From Methanobacteriaceae archaeon (GTDB lineage: Archaea; Methanobacteriota; Methanobacteria; Methanobacteriales; Methanobacteriaceae), in NCBI GenBank assembly GCA_900766745.1, contig CAAFWR010000006.1, forward strand, positions 1 to 38,519: a DNA stretch of 38,519 nucleotides, given 5' to 3'. The notes below the pieces were generated by a model. It was not told the DNA's origin. It worked only from the letters and a program-made list of their open reading frames with translations, and searched no databases. Position 1 is the stretch's first letter; the number at the start of each line of letters is the position of its first letter. This document shows positions 28,182-37,102 of the stretch, in pieces. The translations under genes were made by a program, and so were the position numbers.

Positions 28182-29288
28182 ATGAAGCACAAGTCTTTGA
28201 TTTTTCTAGGTATAAGTTTAATTATTCTTGCGGTAATGCTTTATTTTGTAGGTATAGATAGTATTATTTCTGCTTTAAAAGTTGCAAATCCATGGTTGAT
28301 TTTAATTGCAGTTGCAATACAGTTTTTAATTTTCTATATGTATGCATTAAGATGGGATATTATTAATGGAGTAGCTGGAATTAAAGTCAGTATGAAGAAA
28401 ATATTTCCAATGACTTTAGTTGGTCTTGCTTTTAATAATATCACTCCTGCTGGGCGAGGTGGAGGCGAACCTGTAAGAGCTTATATTCTATCTAGAGATT
28501 CAGATTATCCAATGGAAGAAACATTTGCAACAGTAATTGCCGATAGGGCATTAGATACTTTTCCATTTGTCATACTAGCTATTTTAACAATTATCGGAGC
28601 CACTTTCTACTTTAAAATTGCAACATGGCTTCTTGTACTTATGATTATTGCTGTCATTGCAATAATAGCCGTTTTAGCTATTTTAATATATATGGTTTTA
28701 AATGAAAAATTCAGTATAAAAGTTTCAAACTTCGTTATTAAGGTTGTTAGAAAATTCTATAAAAAGAACCCTGAAACTCTTGAAAAGAAAATATTTGATG
28801 TTGTAGCGGGTTTTCAGGATACTATTAAAATCATGCTTGCTAAAAACAACATAGCTAAATATGCTCTTCCATTATCATTTGTTATTTGGTTTTTTGAGAT
28901 TCTTCGTGTTTATGTTGTATTTCTAGCATTTGGAGCTAATATAAGCCCAATCATTATTGGTGAAGTATTTATTATGGCCTCATTAGTTGGAATGATTCCT
29001 CTCCTTCCAGGTGGTGTTGGTGCTGTTGACGGCATAATGATTCTGTTTTATGCAATGGCTGGGATTTCAACATCGATAAGTGCAGCAGCTACTGTAATTG
29101 AAAGATTAATCTCCTTCTGGATGGTGACCATTATAGGTATGTGTATTACTCCATTTTATGGTAAATCAGTATTTGATAAAATATCATTTAATCCAAAAGC
29201 TGATCAGACAGCTGAAGATATTGTAGATGAATTTGAAGATATTGGCGCTGATGGTGAAGTTTTCGATGAGAATTATAATAAAAAATAA
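28182..29288 (+). CDS. Flippase-like/LPG synthase-type membrane protein (UPF0104)
   Basis: A 368-residue polytopic membrane protein of the LPG_synthase_TM/UPF0104 family. Conserved signatures are 'NNITPAGRGGGEPVRAYIL' near residue 87 and 'LLPGGVGAVDGIMILFY' near 277. About eight hydrophobic segments are visible, and an acidic C-terminal tail follows ('AEDIVDEFEDIG'). Relatives include the membrane part of MprF and proteins near glycosyltransferase genes; a role in lipid flipping is suggested but unproven. GGAG precedes the ATG by about 8 bases. Confidence 0.82.
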   Translation: MKHKSLIFLGISLIILAVMLYFVGIDSIISALKVANPWLILIAVAIQFLIFYMYALRWDIINGVAGIKVSMKKIFPMTLVGLAFNNITPAGRGGGEPVRAYILSRDSDYPMEETFATVIADRALDTFPFVILAILTIIGATFYFKIATWLLVLMIIAVIAIIAVLAILIYMVLNEKFSIKVSNFVIKVVRKFYKKNPETLEKKIFDVVAGFQDTIKIMLAKNNIAKYALPLSFVIWFFEILRVYVVFLAFGANISPIIIGEVFIMASLVGMIPLLPGGVGAVDGIMILFYAMAGISTSISAAATVIERLISFWMVTIIGMCITPFYGKSVFDKISFNPKADQTAEDIVDEFEDIGADGEVFDENYNKK

Positions 29289-29330
29289 TCATGAACTTTA
29301 CCATAATTTAGATATTTTTTTTTAAAAATA

Positions 29331-29350
29331 TGAGGTAAGATGCTTCCTCA
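29331..29350. terminator. Stem-loop between converging genes
   Basis: TGAGG(T)AAG-ATG-CTTCCTCA forms an 8-bp stem with one bulged base. It lies between the flippase-like gene and the truncated ALP, with T-rich stretches on both sides (run of T at about 29315-29322). It could act as a bidirectional terminator. Confidence 0.4.
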
Positions 29351-29437
29351 ATTATCATAAATATAAACACTATTTAATGCTTTTAATTTCTTTTTTTATT
29401 AAACCCCGTAAAACTCTTTAAATCAATATCCATTATC

Positions 29438-30325
29438 CTAGTTTTTGTTTGGTAAATTAATATTCGAATTAGGGGGATAATAATATGTTTCATTGTTTAA
29501 AACTACGATGGAGATTCCTGATAGTGTTCCTTGAGTGTTTATGTCTACAATACCTTTTCCATTATTAATGTTTAAACCTTTAAGTGCATAAATGCCATTA
29601 GTCTTAATCCATTCATTGTTAAAAATACAATTAATCATAGATCCTATAACATCCCAGTAAATAGCACCACCATTAATATCTGCAGTATTATCAATAAAAA
29701 TAGAATTAATAATAGTACCATTAGCACCACTCCAGTAAACACCACCACCATACTGAGCATTGTTGTTAATGAATTTAGAATCTGTTATAGTACCATTAAC
29801 ACCATATATACGCCAAAAAATAGCACCACCATTAATATCTGCAGTATTATCAATAAAAGTAGAATTAATAATAGTACCATTAGTACCATGCCATAAAACA
29901 CCTCCTCCACTATCTTTAGAAGTATTATTTGTGAAAGTGGAGCCAAATAAAGTACCATCATTACCAAACCATAAAACACCGCCACCATAATGATTAGCAT
30001 CATTATCTATGAATATGGAATTAGTTAGAGTACCATTAATACCCTTATCACCCCAGTTAATAGCCCCACCATCCTGAATAGCAGAGTTACTAGAAAATGT
30101 ACAATCAGTTAAAGAACCATTAGCAGCATACCACATAACCCCACCACCATACCTATTAGCAGTATTATTGATGAAATTAGAACTAATTAACATACCATTC
30201 ATGCCTTGCCAGAAAATAGCACCACCATTAAGAGCAGTGTTGTTGATGAAGTTACAGTTTTTTAATGTTCCATATTTTCCAAACCAATTTATTACTCCTC
30301 CAGAACCATTAGTAAAATTGAAGTT
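29438..30325 (-). pseudogene. 5'-truncated adhesin-like protein fragment, Pmp-like beta-helix (locus B)
   Basis: The frame is open from AAC at 30325; the first ATG is at 30202. It encodes about 9-10 GGA(I/V)/FxxN repeats, then 'LNINNGKGIVDI' and the end 'LNNETYYYPPNSNINLPNKN'. The last 53 bases before this end match locus A at 51 positions. At its start the frame reads '*NFNFTNGSGG', that is, TAA in place of the Arg codon of the 'FRNFNF' motif. Upstream, 'SILIKKI' is recognisable in another frame after a 2-base insertion. There is no ribosome binding site, signal peptide or membrane anchor. It is a fragment of a once larger ALP, or a silent cassette. Confidence 0.75.
29453..29505 (-). repeat. 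53-bp tail block shared with locus A, copy at locus B
   Basis: Same block as at 7107-7159 and in the same orientation. It marks the 3' limit of similarity between the two truncated ALPs. Confidence 0.75.
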
Positions 30326-30551
30326 TTAGACACTATAATCTTTTTAATTAAAATACTTTTTACGGTTTTTTAAGCTATTTACACTTGATAAAATAAAAAT
30401 TAAACGATAATGATTCATATTGAATTAAATAGACTAAAATTAGAAAAAATAATGACTTAGAATATTATAAGAAAAAAACAGCAAAATAATCGAAAAAATA
30501 TAAAAAACTAAATAGAAAACTTTATGTTATTTCTTAGATATATTTTAATTA

Positions 30552-30573
30552 TATCAAATAATATTTTTTGATA
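30552..30573 (+). promoter_or_regulatory. Inverted repeat in the ftr leader
   Basis: TATCAAA (30552-30558) and TTTGATA (30567-30573) are inverted repeats directly before the AGGTGA ribosome binding site of ftr. It may be a protein-binding site or a small leader hairpin. The sequence is AT-rich, so chance is possible. Confidence 0.3.
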
Positions 30574-30583
30574 AGGTGAAATA

Positions 30584-31477
30584 ATGGAAATCAACGGTGT
30601 TGAAATTAAAGATAATTACGCAGAAGCTTTCGGAATTAAAGTTACCAGAATACTCATTACAGCAGCTACTAAAAACTTAGCAAAAGTTGCAGCTACTGAA
30701 GCTACTGGTTACGGAACTTCTGTTATTGGATGCCCTGCTGAAGCAGGTATTGACTGTTACATGCCACCAACTGAAACTCCTGACGGAAGGCCAGGTTATG
30801 TTATAATGATTTGTAATGGTTCTAAAAAGAAACTAGACCACGAACTTCTTGAAAGAATCGGAATGTGTGTTTTAACCGCACCAACTACCGCAGCATTTAA
30901 CCTTCTTGATGATGAAGACGATTTACTTAAAACCGGTTTCAAATTAAAATTCTTCGGTGACGGTTATGAAGAAACTTTAGAAATTGATGGCAGAAAAATG
31001 CATGCTATTCCAATCATGTCTGGTGACTTTTTAGTAGAAGACAAATTCGGATACAAAGACGGTGTTGCTGGAGGAAACTTTTTCATCATAGCTAACAGTA
31101 AAATGTCCGGTTTAGTTGCTGCTGAAGTAGCTGTTGATGCTATTTCCGCTGTACCTAATGTAATTACTCCATTCCCTGGCGGTATGGTTGCTTCTGGTTC
31201 AAAAGTAGGTTGTAATAGCTACGACTTCTTAGATGCTTCTACTAACGAAAAAATGTGTATTAGCTTAAAAGAAAAAGGTTTAGAATCTAACATCAGAGAA
31301 GATGCACACGGTGTATTTGAAATTGTAATTGATGGTGCTGATGAAGAATCTGTTCGTGCTGCTATGAAAGCAGGTATTGAAGCTGCTTGTACTGTTGATG
31401 GTGTACTCGAAATCGATGCAGGTAATTTCGGCGGTAACTTAGGAGCTTACAAAATCAACTTACAAGACTTATTCTAA
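30584..31477 (+). CDS. ftr: Formylmethanofuran:tetrahydromethanopterin formyltransferase
   Basis: A 297-residue Ftr, the second enzyme of CO2-reducing methanogenesis, which transfers the formyl group from formylmethanofuran to tetrahydromethanopterin. Recognised from its N-terminus ('[20 protein letters not shown]'), '[20 protein letters not shown]', 'MPIMSGDF'-like '[15 protein letters not shown]' and '[16 protein letters not shown]'. Length is the family norm. A strong AGGTGA ribosome binding site and a following terminator make it a single-gene unit. It is the main marker that the host is a methanogen. Confidence 0.97.
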   Translation: MEINGVEIKDNYAEAFGIKVTRILITAATKNLAKVAATEATGYGTSVIGCPAEAGIDCYMPPTETPDGRPGYVIMICNGSKKKLDHELLERIGMCVLTAPTTAAFNLLDDEDDLLKTGFKLKFFGDGYEETLEIDGRKMHAIPIMSGDFLVEDKFGYKDGVAGGNFFIIANSKMSGLVAAEVAVDAISAVPNVITPFPGGMVASGSKVGCNSYDFLDASTNEKMCISLKEKGLESNIREDAHGVFEIVIDGADEESVRAAMKAGIEAACTVDGVLEIDAGNFGGNLGAYKINLQDLF

Positions 31478-31503
31478 GGGTTTCACTCCCTTATCTTTTT
31501 TTT
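31475..31503 (+). terminator. Terminator of ftr
   Basis: TAAGGG (starting on the stop codon) pairs with CCCTTA, and a run of T follows after two bases (31495-31503). The arrangement looks like a bacterial-type hairpin terminator; in archaea the T-run itself may be the active signal. Confidence 0.55.
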
Positions 31504-31534
31504 ATATTCGATTATCTAAATTTCAATCTAATAT

Positions 31535-32665
31535 TTAATACTCTACATATTGAGAGGTATATTCAGCTATTTCTTCATCTGTTAATCCGATGCCGATAAT
31601 GTTCTCGTTTTTAGAGATGTTATTTATTAGTTTATCAATGTTTTTCTTATTTGGACTTGATATCCAGTGTGAATGAATATTATGAACGGATCTATATAGA
31701 TTTTTAAGAGATTCTTTTTTTCTTGGGTCTGCTTCCAATCCTACTATAAAATCTTCGGCTTCCTGTTTTGTTATTACTCCGATTTTACGTGTTAAGGGAT
31801 CTCTTATTCCTGGAAAATGGTAGTCTATGTTTTCTATTGTACATTCATGGTCAATTATCATGACTATTTCTTTGTAGATGTCGTCTACACCATGTTGTAT
31901 TGTAATTCTTGCTAAATGAGGTTTTGCAGCTTCAAAATAAAGGTCTGACCCTCCAATCAACTCAGGAGATACAATTTTATTAGCTCCTGCTTTGATCAAT
32001 CTTTTTTTGTTTTCCAGTTTACTGCATCTGGTTACTACCCATGCCTCTGGTTGTATTTCACGTATTGTAAGCACTATAAAGAGATTTGTAACATCACTTC
32101 CTGTTGTTACAATAACGCTTCTACAGTTGTCTAATTTTATGTTATTTAAGAGCTTATCGTCTGTTGCATCTCTGTTAATAACTATTGTTGATTCATCCTC
32201 TTCTATGTCCTGTGTAGCTTGTGGGTCTTTTTCAATTACAATTACTTTCTGGTTTCTTTTTTTAAGTTCTTCAAATACAATTTTTCCCACACGACCATAT
32301 CCGCATAGGATATAATAGTCTCCGATTTTTTTAATTTTATACATTTTAGCTCCTTTTGAGTACATGCTCATTTTTTTAGTGAAGTTATCAAGAATAACAC
32401 TAAATACATATGTTATTATACCTAATCCGCTTAATGCTAGTGATATTGCAAATATTTTTTGGATATCTGTTTTTGGCACAATATCTCCATAACCTACTGT
32501 AGTCATTGTAATTACGCTGTAGTATAATGAATTAATAAAGTCCAAATTCATTAGGTACATTGATCCAATTGTTCCGTACAGCAATAATCCAAAAATAAGA
32601 ATACTTCCATTTTTCAAATATTTCGGCGGAATCTTTGTCAGTATTCTTCTTAAAATTTTTCTCAT
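31535..32665 (-). CDS. Potassium channel with RCK (TrkA-N) domains
   Basis: A 376-residue channel. Two membrane segments (about 21-40 and 72-92) flank the pore with filter TTVGYGD (residues 55-61). The cytosolic part has an RCK_N Rossmann domain ('YYILCGYGRVGKIVFEEL') and an RCK_C domain, after which there is an extra C-terminal stretch (about 300-376) of unknown role. It is similar in layout to MthK-type Ca/nucleotide-gated channels. It is divergent from nnr; the region between holds TATA-like elements. Confidence 0.9.
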   Translation of the reverse strand: MRKILRRILTKIPPKYLKNGSILIFGLLLYGTIGSMYLMNLDFINSLYYSVITMTTVGYGDIVPKTDIQKIFAISLALSGLGIITYVFSVILDNFTKKMSMYSKGAKMYKIKKIGDYYILCGYGRVGKIVFEELKKRNQKVIVIEKDPQATQDIEEDESTIVINRDATDDKLLNNIKLDNCRSVIVTTGSDVTNLFIVLTIREIQPEAWVVTRCSKLENKKRLIKAGANKIVSPELIGGSDLYFEAAKPHLARITIQHGVDDIYKEIVMIIDHECTIENIDYHFPGIRDPLTRKIGVITKQEAEDFIVGLEADPRKKESLKNLYRSVHNIHSHWISSPNKKNIDKLINNISKNENIIGIGLTDEEIAEYTSQYVEY

Positions 32666-32744
32666 AATATCATCATCATTTTATAAAAAAATGTATTAAT
32701 TCCATACTATATTAATATTATATATTGGTTTACTGGTGGTTATT

Positions 32745-34310
32745 ATGATTTCTCCTTTAGATATGAAAATTACAGATATTAACTGCGAATGCTTAGGTCT
32801 TTCAAGATTGTGTTTAATGGAATCAGCTGGAAAATCTTTAGCTGAGGAAGTTGGTAAAATTGCCGTTTACACTTTTTCAAAACCTGTTAAAGTAGCTATT
32901 TTTACAGGTTCTGGAGGAAATGGCGGTGATGGATTTGTAGCTTCAAGATATCTCTTAAATAGGGGGTATGAAGTGGATATCTATAACTTAAGTCCTGCTG
33001 TTAAAGACAGCAATGCCAAGATTAACTATGAAATCCTTCTTAATATGGAACCGAGATTGTCTCACCTGAACATTTATAATATAGACAATGTTGAAGATAT
33101 TGAAAACAGCCAAATAGCTAATGGAGATGATTCTTCTGAATTTATAATAATTGATGCCATTTTAGGAACCGGAATTAAAGGGAAGCTTAAACCTAAAGTA
33201 AGAAGAGCTGTTGAGGTTATTAATGATTCTCAAGGGTTAAAGGTTTCTGTTGATGTTCCATCAGGCCTTAATCCTGAAACTGGTAATGTATATGATATTG
33301 CTGTTAAACCGGATTACACTGTCAGTTTCCATAAAATCAAGGAAGGGGTTGAAATTGCTGGCGAAGAACTTGCTGGTGGCAGCGTTATATGCGACATTGG
33401 AATTCCTATTGAAGCTGAATATTTTACAGGATATGGGGATTTGCTTAGGCTTAAAAACAGATCCAAATACTCACATAAAGGAAATAATGGTAAACTATTA
33501 ATTGTCGGCGGAAGTAAAGATTATTCTGGTGCTCCTTCAATTGCAGGTCTTTCAGCTATCTCTGGAGGTGCAGATTTAGTTTATATAGCTACTCCAAAAC
33601 CAGCTGCTCTTCCAATTAAAGTAGCTTCTCCAGATTTTATTGTACGCGAACTTGAGGGAGATTATTTGTCTTTAGACCATCTAGATGAAATAATGGGGCT
33701 TGTCGATACTGTTGATGCCGTTTTAATAGGTCCTGGCGCAGGAAGACAAGCTGAGACTTCAAAGCTGTTTAACGTACTTGCATCTAAAATCAAAAAACCT
33801 CTCATTATTGATGCAGACGCATTAAAAGAGGTTGACAGCAATCTGATTAAAAATAAGGAAAATCTTATTTTAACTCCTCATCTCTTTGAATTTAAAGCGT
33901 TCTTCGATAAAATCATAAAAGAATTAGATATCGATTTTAGCAAAGTTAAAATCTCTCGTGATTCTGGCAATTACACTAAAATAGATGAGAATATAGCTGT
34001 TTTTCAAAGAATTGCTAGAGAGATTAAAGGAACCATAATAATAAAGGGAGAATATGACTTGATTGTTAACAACAAAAGTTTTAAAATTAATAAAACAGGT
34101 AATCCTGGCATGACTGTTGGAGGAACTGGTGATGCGTTAGCAGGTTTAGCGGCAAGCCTCTTTTCACAGGGATTGTGTGCCTTTGATGCGGCTGTTGTTG
34201 CAGTATATATAAATGGAAGAGCCGGGGACGTTGCTTACAACAAACAGGGATATGGATTTTCAGCTACAGATCTGGTTTCATATATAGGGTCATTACTTGT
34301 AAGCAGATGA
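32745..34310 (+). CDS. nnr: Bifunctional NAD(P)HX epimerase/dehydratase
   Basis: A 521-residue fused repair enzyme. The N-terminal YjeF_N domain ('GSGGNGGDGFVASRYL', 'DAILGTGIKG', 'VDVPSGLNPETG') epimerises hydrated NAD(P)H. The C-terminal ribokinase-like domain ('YSHKGNNGKLLIVGG', 'LIGPGAGRQ', 'DADALKE', 'GGTGDALAGLAAS') dehydrates it with ADP or ATP. The frame is open to GTG at 32736, but GGTGG lies just before the ATG at 32745, which is chosen. Four bases separate it from sfsA, so they form an operon. Confidence 0.93.
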   Translation: MISPLDMKITDINCECLGLSRLCLMESAGKSLAEEVGKIAVYTFSKPVKVAIFTGSGGNGGDGFVASRYLLNRGYEVDIYNLSPAVKDSNAKINYEILLNMEPRLSHLNIYNIDNVEDIENSQIANGDDSSEFIIIDAILGTGIKGKLKPKVRRAVEVINDSQGLKVSVDVPSGLNPETGNVYDIAVKPDYTVSFHKIKEGVEIAGEELAGGSVICDIGIPIEAEYFTGYGDLLRLKNRSKYSHKGNNGKLLIVGGSKDYSGAPSIAGLSAISGGADLVYIATPKPAALPIKVASPDFIVRELEGDYLSLDHLDEIMGLVDTVDAVLIGPGAGRQAETSKLFNVLASKIKKPLIIDADALKEVDSNLIKNKENLILTPHLFEFKAFFDKIIKELDIDFSKVKISRDSGNYTKIDENIAVFQRIAREIKGTIIIKGEYDLIVNNKSFKINKTGNPGMTVGGTGDALAGLAASLFSQGLCAFDAAVVAVYINGRAGDVAYNKQGYGFSATDLVSYIGSLLVSR

Positions 34311-34314
34311 TAAA

Positions 34315-35004
34315 ATGGAGTATGTTAAAGGAGTCTTTAAAAATAGGCCTAACAGGTTTATTGCAGAAGTTGAGGTAGATGGGGAAGTTGAAATAGCCCA
34401 CGTTCCAAATACTGGAAGATGTAAGGAGCTATTGGTTGAAGATGCAGAAGTATATCTCCTTCCTTCTGACAATCCAAATAGAAAAACAAAATTCACATTG
34501 CATTTTGTCGTAAACAAAGGTGAGCTAGTATCATTATACTCTCAGGAAGCTAACAGTATTGTTTATGAAGCTATTGAAAACGATAAAATAAAAGAACTTT
34601 CTGGTTATTCAATTCATCAAAGAGAAAAAACAGTTGATAACTCTAGAATTGATATATATCTTGCAGATGAAAATGAAGAATGTTACGTTGAAGTCAAAGG
34701 GGTAACATTAATAGTTGAAGGTGAAGCAAGGTTTCCTGATGCTCCAACTGAAAGAGGAACAAAACACCTGAAAGAGCTGATAAAACTCAAAAAAGAAGGA
34801 ATAAGAACTGTAGTATTCTTTTTAATTCAACACCCTGCAGGAGAATCATTTAGGCCCAATTGGGAAAATGACCCTAAATTCTCAAAAACACTAAATGAAG
34901 CCTATAAAGCAGGAGTTGAAATTCTGGTCTACAAAACAGAAAATACCTTAGATGGGATTAATTTTGTTGAAAAACCAATAGATTTCGACTTGTCTAAAAT
35001 TTGA
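34315..35004 (+). CDS. sfsA: DNA/RNA nuclease SfsA family protein
   Basis: A 229-residue SfsA. The signatures 'RPNRFIAEVEVDGE', 'AHVPNTGRCKELL', 'NSRIDIYLADE' and 'CYVEVKGVTL' fit the OB-fold plus PD-(D/E)xK nuclease described for this family; the Asp in 'RID' and Glu/Lys in 'EVKG' are the catalytic set. 'FPDAPTERGTKHLKEL' is also family-typical. It follows nnr by 4 bases. Its last 11 bases overlap the end of the sirtuin gene on the other strand. Confidence 0.92.
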   Translation: MEYVKGVFKNRPNRFIAEVEVDGEVEIAHVPNTGRCKELLVEDAEVYLLPSDNPNRKTKFTLHFVVNKGELVSLYSQEANSIVYEAIENDKIKELSGYSIHQREKTVDNSRIDIYLADENEECYVEVKGVTLIVEGEARFPDAPTERGTKHLKELIKLKKEGIRTVVFFLIQHPAGESFRPNWENDPKFSKTLNEAYKAGVEILVYKTENTLDGINFVEKPIDFDLSKI

Positions 35005-35701
35005 TTTCACTGAAAACCTCACCAATAGGCTCATGGATAACAAGATCAGCAAAGGAATCATAATCAGTAGTGCCTTTATTAATCAAGACAAGATTATCTC
35101 CATTGAAATACTTGATAAGTCCAGCTGCAGGATAGACAACAAGAGAAGTGCCTCCAACAATCAAAGTATCTGCTTTAGAGATATGTTCTATGGACTTACT
35201 TAAAACATATTCATTCAATGGCTCTTCATATAAAACAACATCCGGCTTAATGATTCCTCCACATTCACAATAAGGAACGTTTTTTGATGTTAAAATTTTA
35301 TTTGAATCATACTCCTTTTTACAAAACTGGCAGAAATTTCTATTAGTATTTCCATGAAGCTCTAAAACATTTTCACTTCCGGCCTTTTGATGAAGACCGT
35401 CAACATTTTGAGTAACGACTGCTTTGATTTTACCTGCTTTTTCTCCTTCAGCTAGTTTATAATGTGCAGGATTTGGCTTAGCATCATTAAAAATAAGGTG
35501 TTTTCTATAATAATCAAAGAATTCTTCAGTATGATTTTCAAAATAAGTTCTTGACAATACTTCTTCGGGAGTATGGCTGTAAATTCCAGTATCACTTCTA
35601 AAATCAGGAATTCCACTTTCAGTAGATACGCCAGCTCCACCAAAAAACACTACATTTTCAGAAAGGTCTAAAATTTCCTGAAGTTTATTAATATAGTTCA
35701 T
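34994..35701 (-). CDS. cobB: Sir2-family NAD-dependent protein deacylase
   Basis: A 235-residue sirtuin that removes acyl groups from lysines using NAD. Motifs: 'GAGVSTESGIPDFRS' (NAD binding), 'TQNVDGLHQKAG', the catalytic His in 'ELHGN', the zinc cysteines in 'CQFCKKEY' and 'CECGG', 'PDVVLYEEPL' and 'GGTSLVVYPAAGL'. Length is typical of prokaryotic class U/III sirtuins. A clear ribosome binding site was not seen. It may target acetylated proteins such as Alba or acetyl-CoA synthetase, but that is inference. Confidence 0.93.
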   Translation of the reverse strand: MNYINKLQEILDLSENVVFFGGAGVSTESGIPDFRSDTGIYSHTPEEVLSRTYFENHTEEFFDYYRKHLIFNDAKPNPAHYKLAEGEKAGKIKAVVTQNVDGLHQKAGSENVLELHGNTNRNFCQFCKKEYDSNKILTSKNVPYCECGGIIKPDVVLYEEPLNEYVLSKSIEHISKADTLIVGGTSLVVYPAAGLIKYFNGDNLVLINKGTTDYDSFADLVIHEPIGEVFSEIKF

Positions 35702-35735
35702 AAAAAAAAGTTAAAATAGCTATTGTATAGCTATT

Positions 35736-36905
35736 CTATAATTTCTGGTAGTTTGCAGCTTGCATACCATGGTATTTAATCATACCTTCAATTTCCCTTT
35801 GATCAGTATCTTTATCTTCAAAGGTAATTTGGTCAATGCTGTGTAAACTGTATGGAGATTTTCTAGTTAAGATAGTAATGCTACCTTTATAGAGTCTTAA
35901 TTCCACTTCTCCACTTACTCTTCTCTGCATTTGGTCAAATGCTTGATCAAGATCTTCTCTTAAAGGTTCTTGCCATAATGCTCTATAGACCAAATCAGCA
36001 TAAAGGGTACTCATATATTCTTTGAATCTGATTTCATCAGTAGTTAAAACCAATTCTTCTAAATATTCATGAGCAGCTATTAATAATTTAGCTCCAGGCA
36101 CTTCGTAGATTTCCCTACTTTTAAGACCAATCATTCTGTTTTCAATAGTGTCTACTCTTCCAATACCATTTTCGCCGGCAATTTCATTTGCCTTTTCGAT
36201 GATTTTAATTAAAGGCATCATTTCACCATTGATAGCTACTGGAATACCTTCCTCAAACTCGATAGTGACTTTTTGTGGAGTATCTAAAGCGGTTTCCCAT
36301 CCAGCAGTCCAAGCATAAATGTCTTCTGGTGGTTCGTTTGCAGGATCTTCAAGTATATCTCCTTCAATACTTCTTCCCCAGATGTTTTCATCTACACTGT
36401 AAATCTTGTCACTGTTGAGTTTTATTCCTTTTGAAGCAGCGTATTCCTGTTCTTCAGTTCTTGTAAGGTTTAATTCACGAACAGGTGCAATAATATCGAA
36501 ATCAGACATTGCCAATATGATAGCTTCAAATCTGAACTGGTCATTTCCTTTACCGGTACATCCATGTGCAATAGCTGTTGCTCCTTCTTTTTCAGCTATT
36601 TCAATAATTTTTTGAGCGATTAAAGGTCTTGCAAGTGCTGTACTTAAAGGGTAACCTTCGTATTCAGCATTTGCTTTTATAGCTCTTGCAATGTATTCGT
36701 TTGCAAATTCTTCTCTTGCATCTATTGTGTAATGTTTGGAGCTTCCAACTTGTTCAGCCATTTTTTCAGCTTTTTTGATTTCTTCTTCCCCTTGTCCAAC
36801 ATCTACACATACAGTTATTACTTCTACGTCATAATCTTCTTCTAATAATTTAACACATACAGAGGTGTCTAATCCACCACTGAATGCAAGAACGACTTTA
36901 TCCAT
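35736..36905 (-). CDS. argG: Argininosuccinate synthase
   Basis: A 389-residue ArgG, joining citrulline and aspartate with ATP in arginine biosynthesis. The PP-loop '[16 protein letters not shown]' lies at the N-terminus, followed by '[15 protein letters not shown]', '[14 protein letters not shown]' and '[15 protein letters not shown]'. Full length. A GGTGA ribosome binding site lies before the ATG. It stands alone on the minus strand; no other arg gene is near. Confidence 0.96.
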   Translation of the reverse strand: MDKVVLAFSGGLDTSVCVKLLEEDYDVEVITVCVDVGQGEEEIKKAEKMAEQVGSSKHYTIDAREEFANEYIARAIKANAEYEGYPLSTALARPLIAQKIIEIAEKEGATAIAHGCTGKGNDQFRFEAIILAMSDFDIIAPVRELNLTRTEEQEYAASKGIKLNSDKIYSVDENIWGRSIEGDILEDPANEPPEDIYAWTAGWETALDTPQKVTIEFEEGIPVAINGEMMPLIKIIEKANEIAGENGIGRVDTIENRMIGLKSREIYEVPGAKLLIAAHEYLEELVLTTDEIRFKEYMSTLYADLVYRALWQEPLREDLDQAFDQMQRRVSGEVELRLYKGSITILTRKSPYSLHSIDQITFEDKDTDQREIEGMIKYHGMQAANYQKL

Positions 36906-37083
36906 TTATATTCACCAAATAATTTTTATAAGAATAAGATGTATTCATCAAATATTTTTCTTTTTAATACTATTTAATATTTTTAAAAAATGTGTTTATC
37001 AAAATGAGGGGTATTGATTTAATTAATTTTTAAAAATAAATAGAGTTTTAAAAATTAAAGAAATGGTTTTTATATTAATTTAG

Positions 37084-37102
37084 TTTTTGAAACTTCAGTT
37101 TC
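37084..37102 (+). repeat. 19-bp boundary repeat of the truncated ALPs, copy at locus C
   Basis: TTTTTGAAACTTCAGTTTC marks the 5' boundary of the open frame of locus C. The core GAAACT-TC-AGTTTC is an inverted repeat. The same 19 bases occur in opposite orientation at 9072-9090. Confidence 0.7.
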
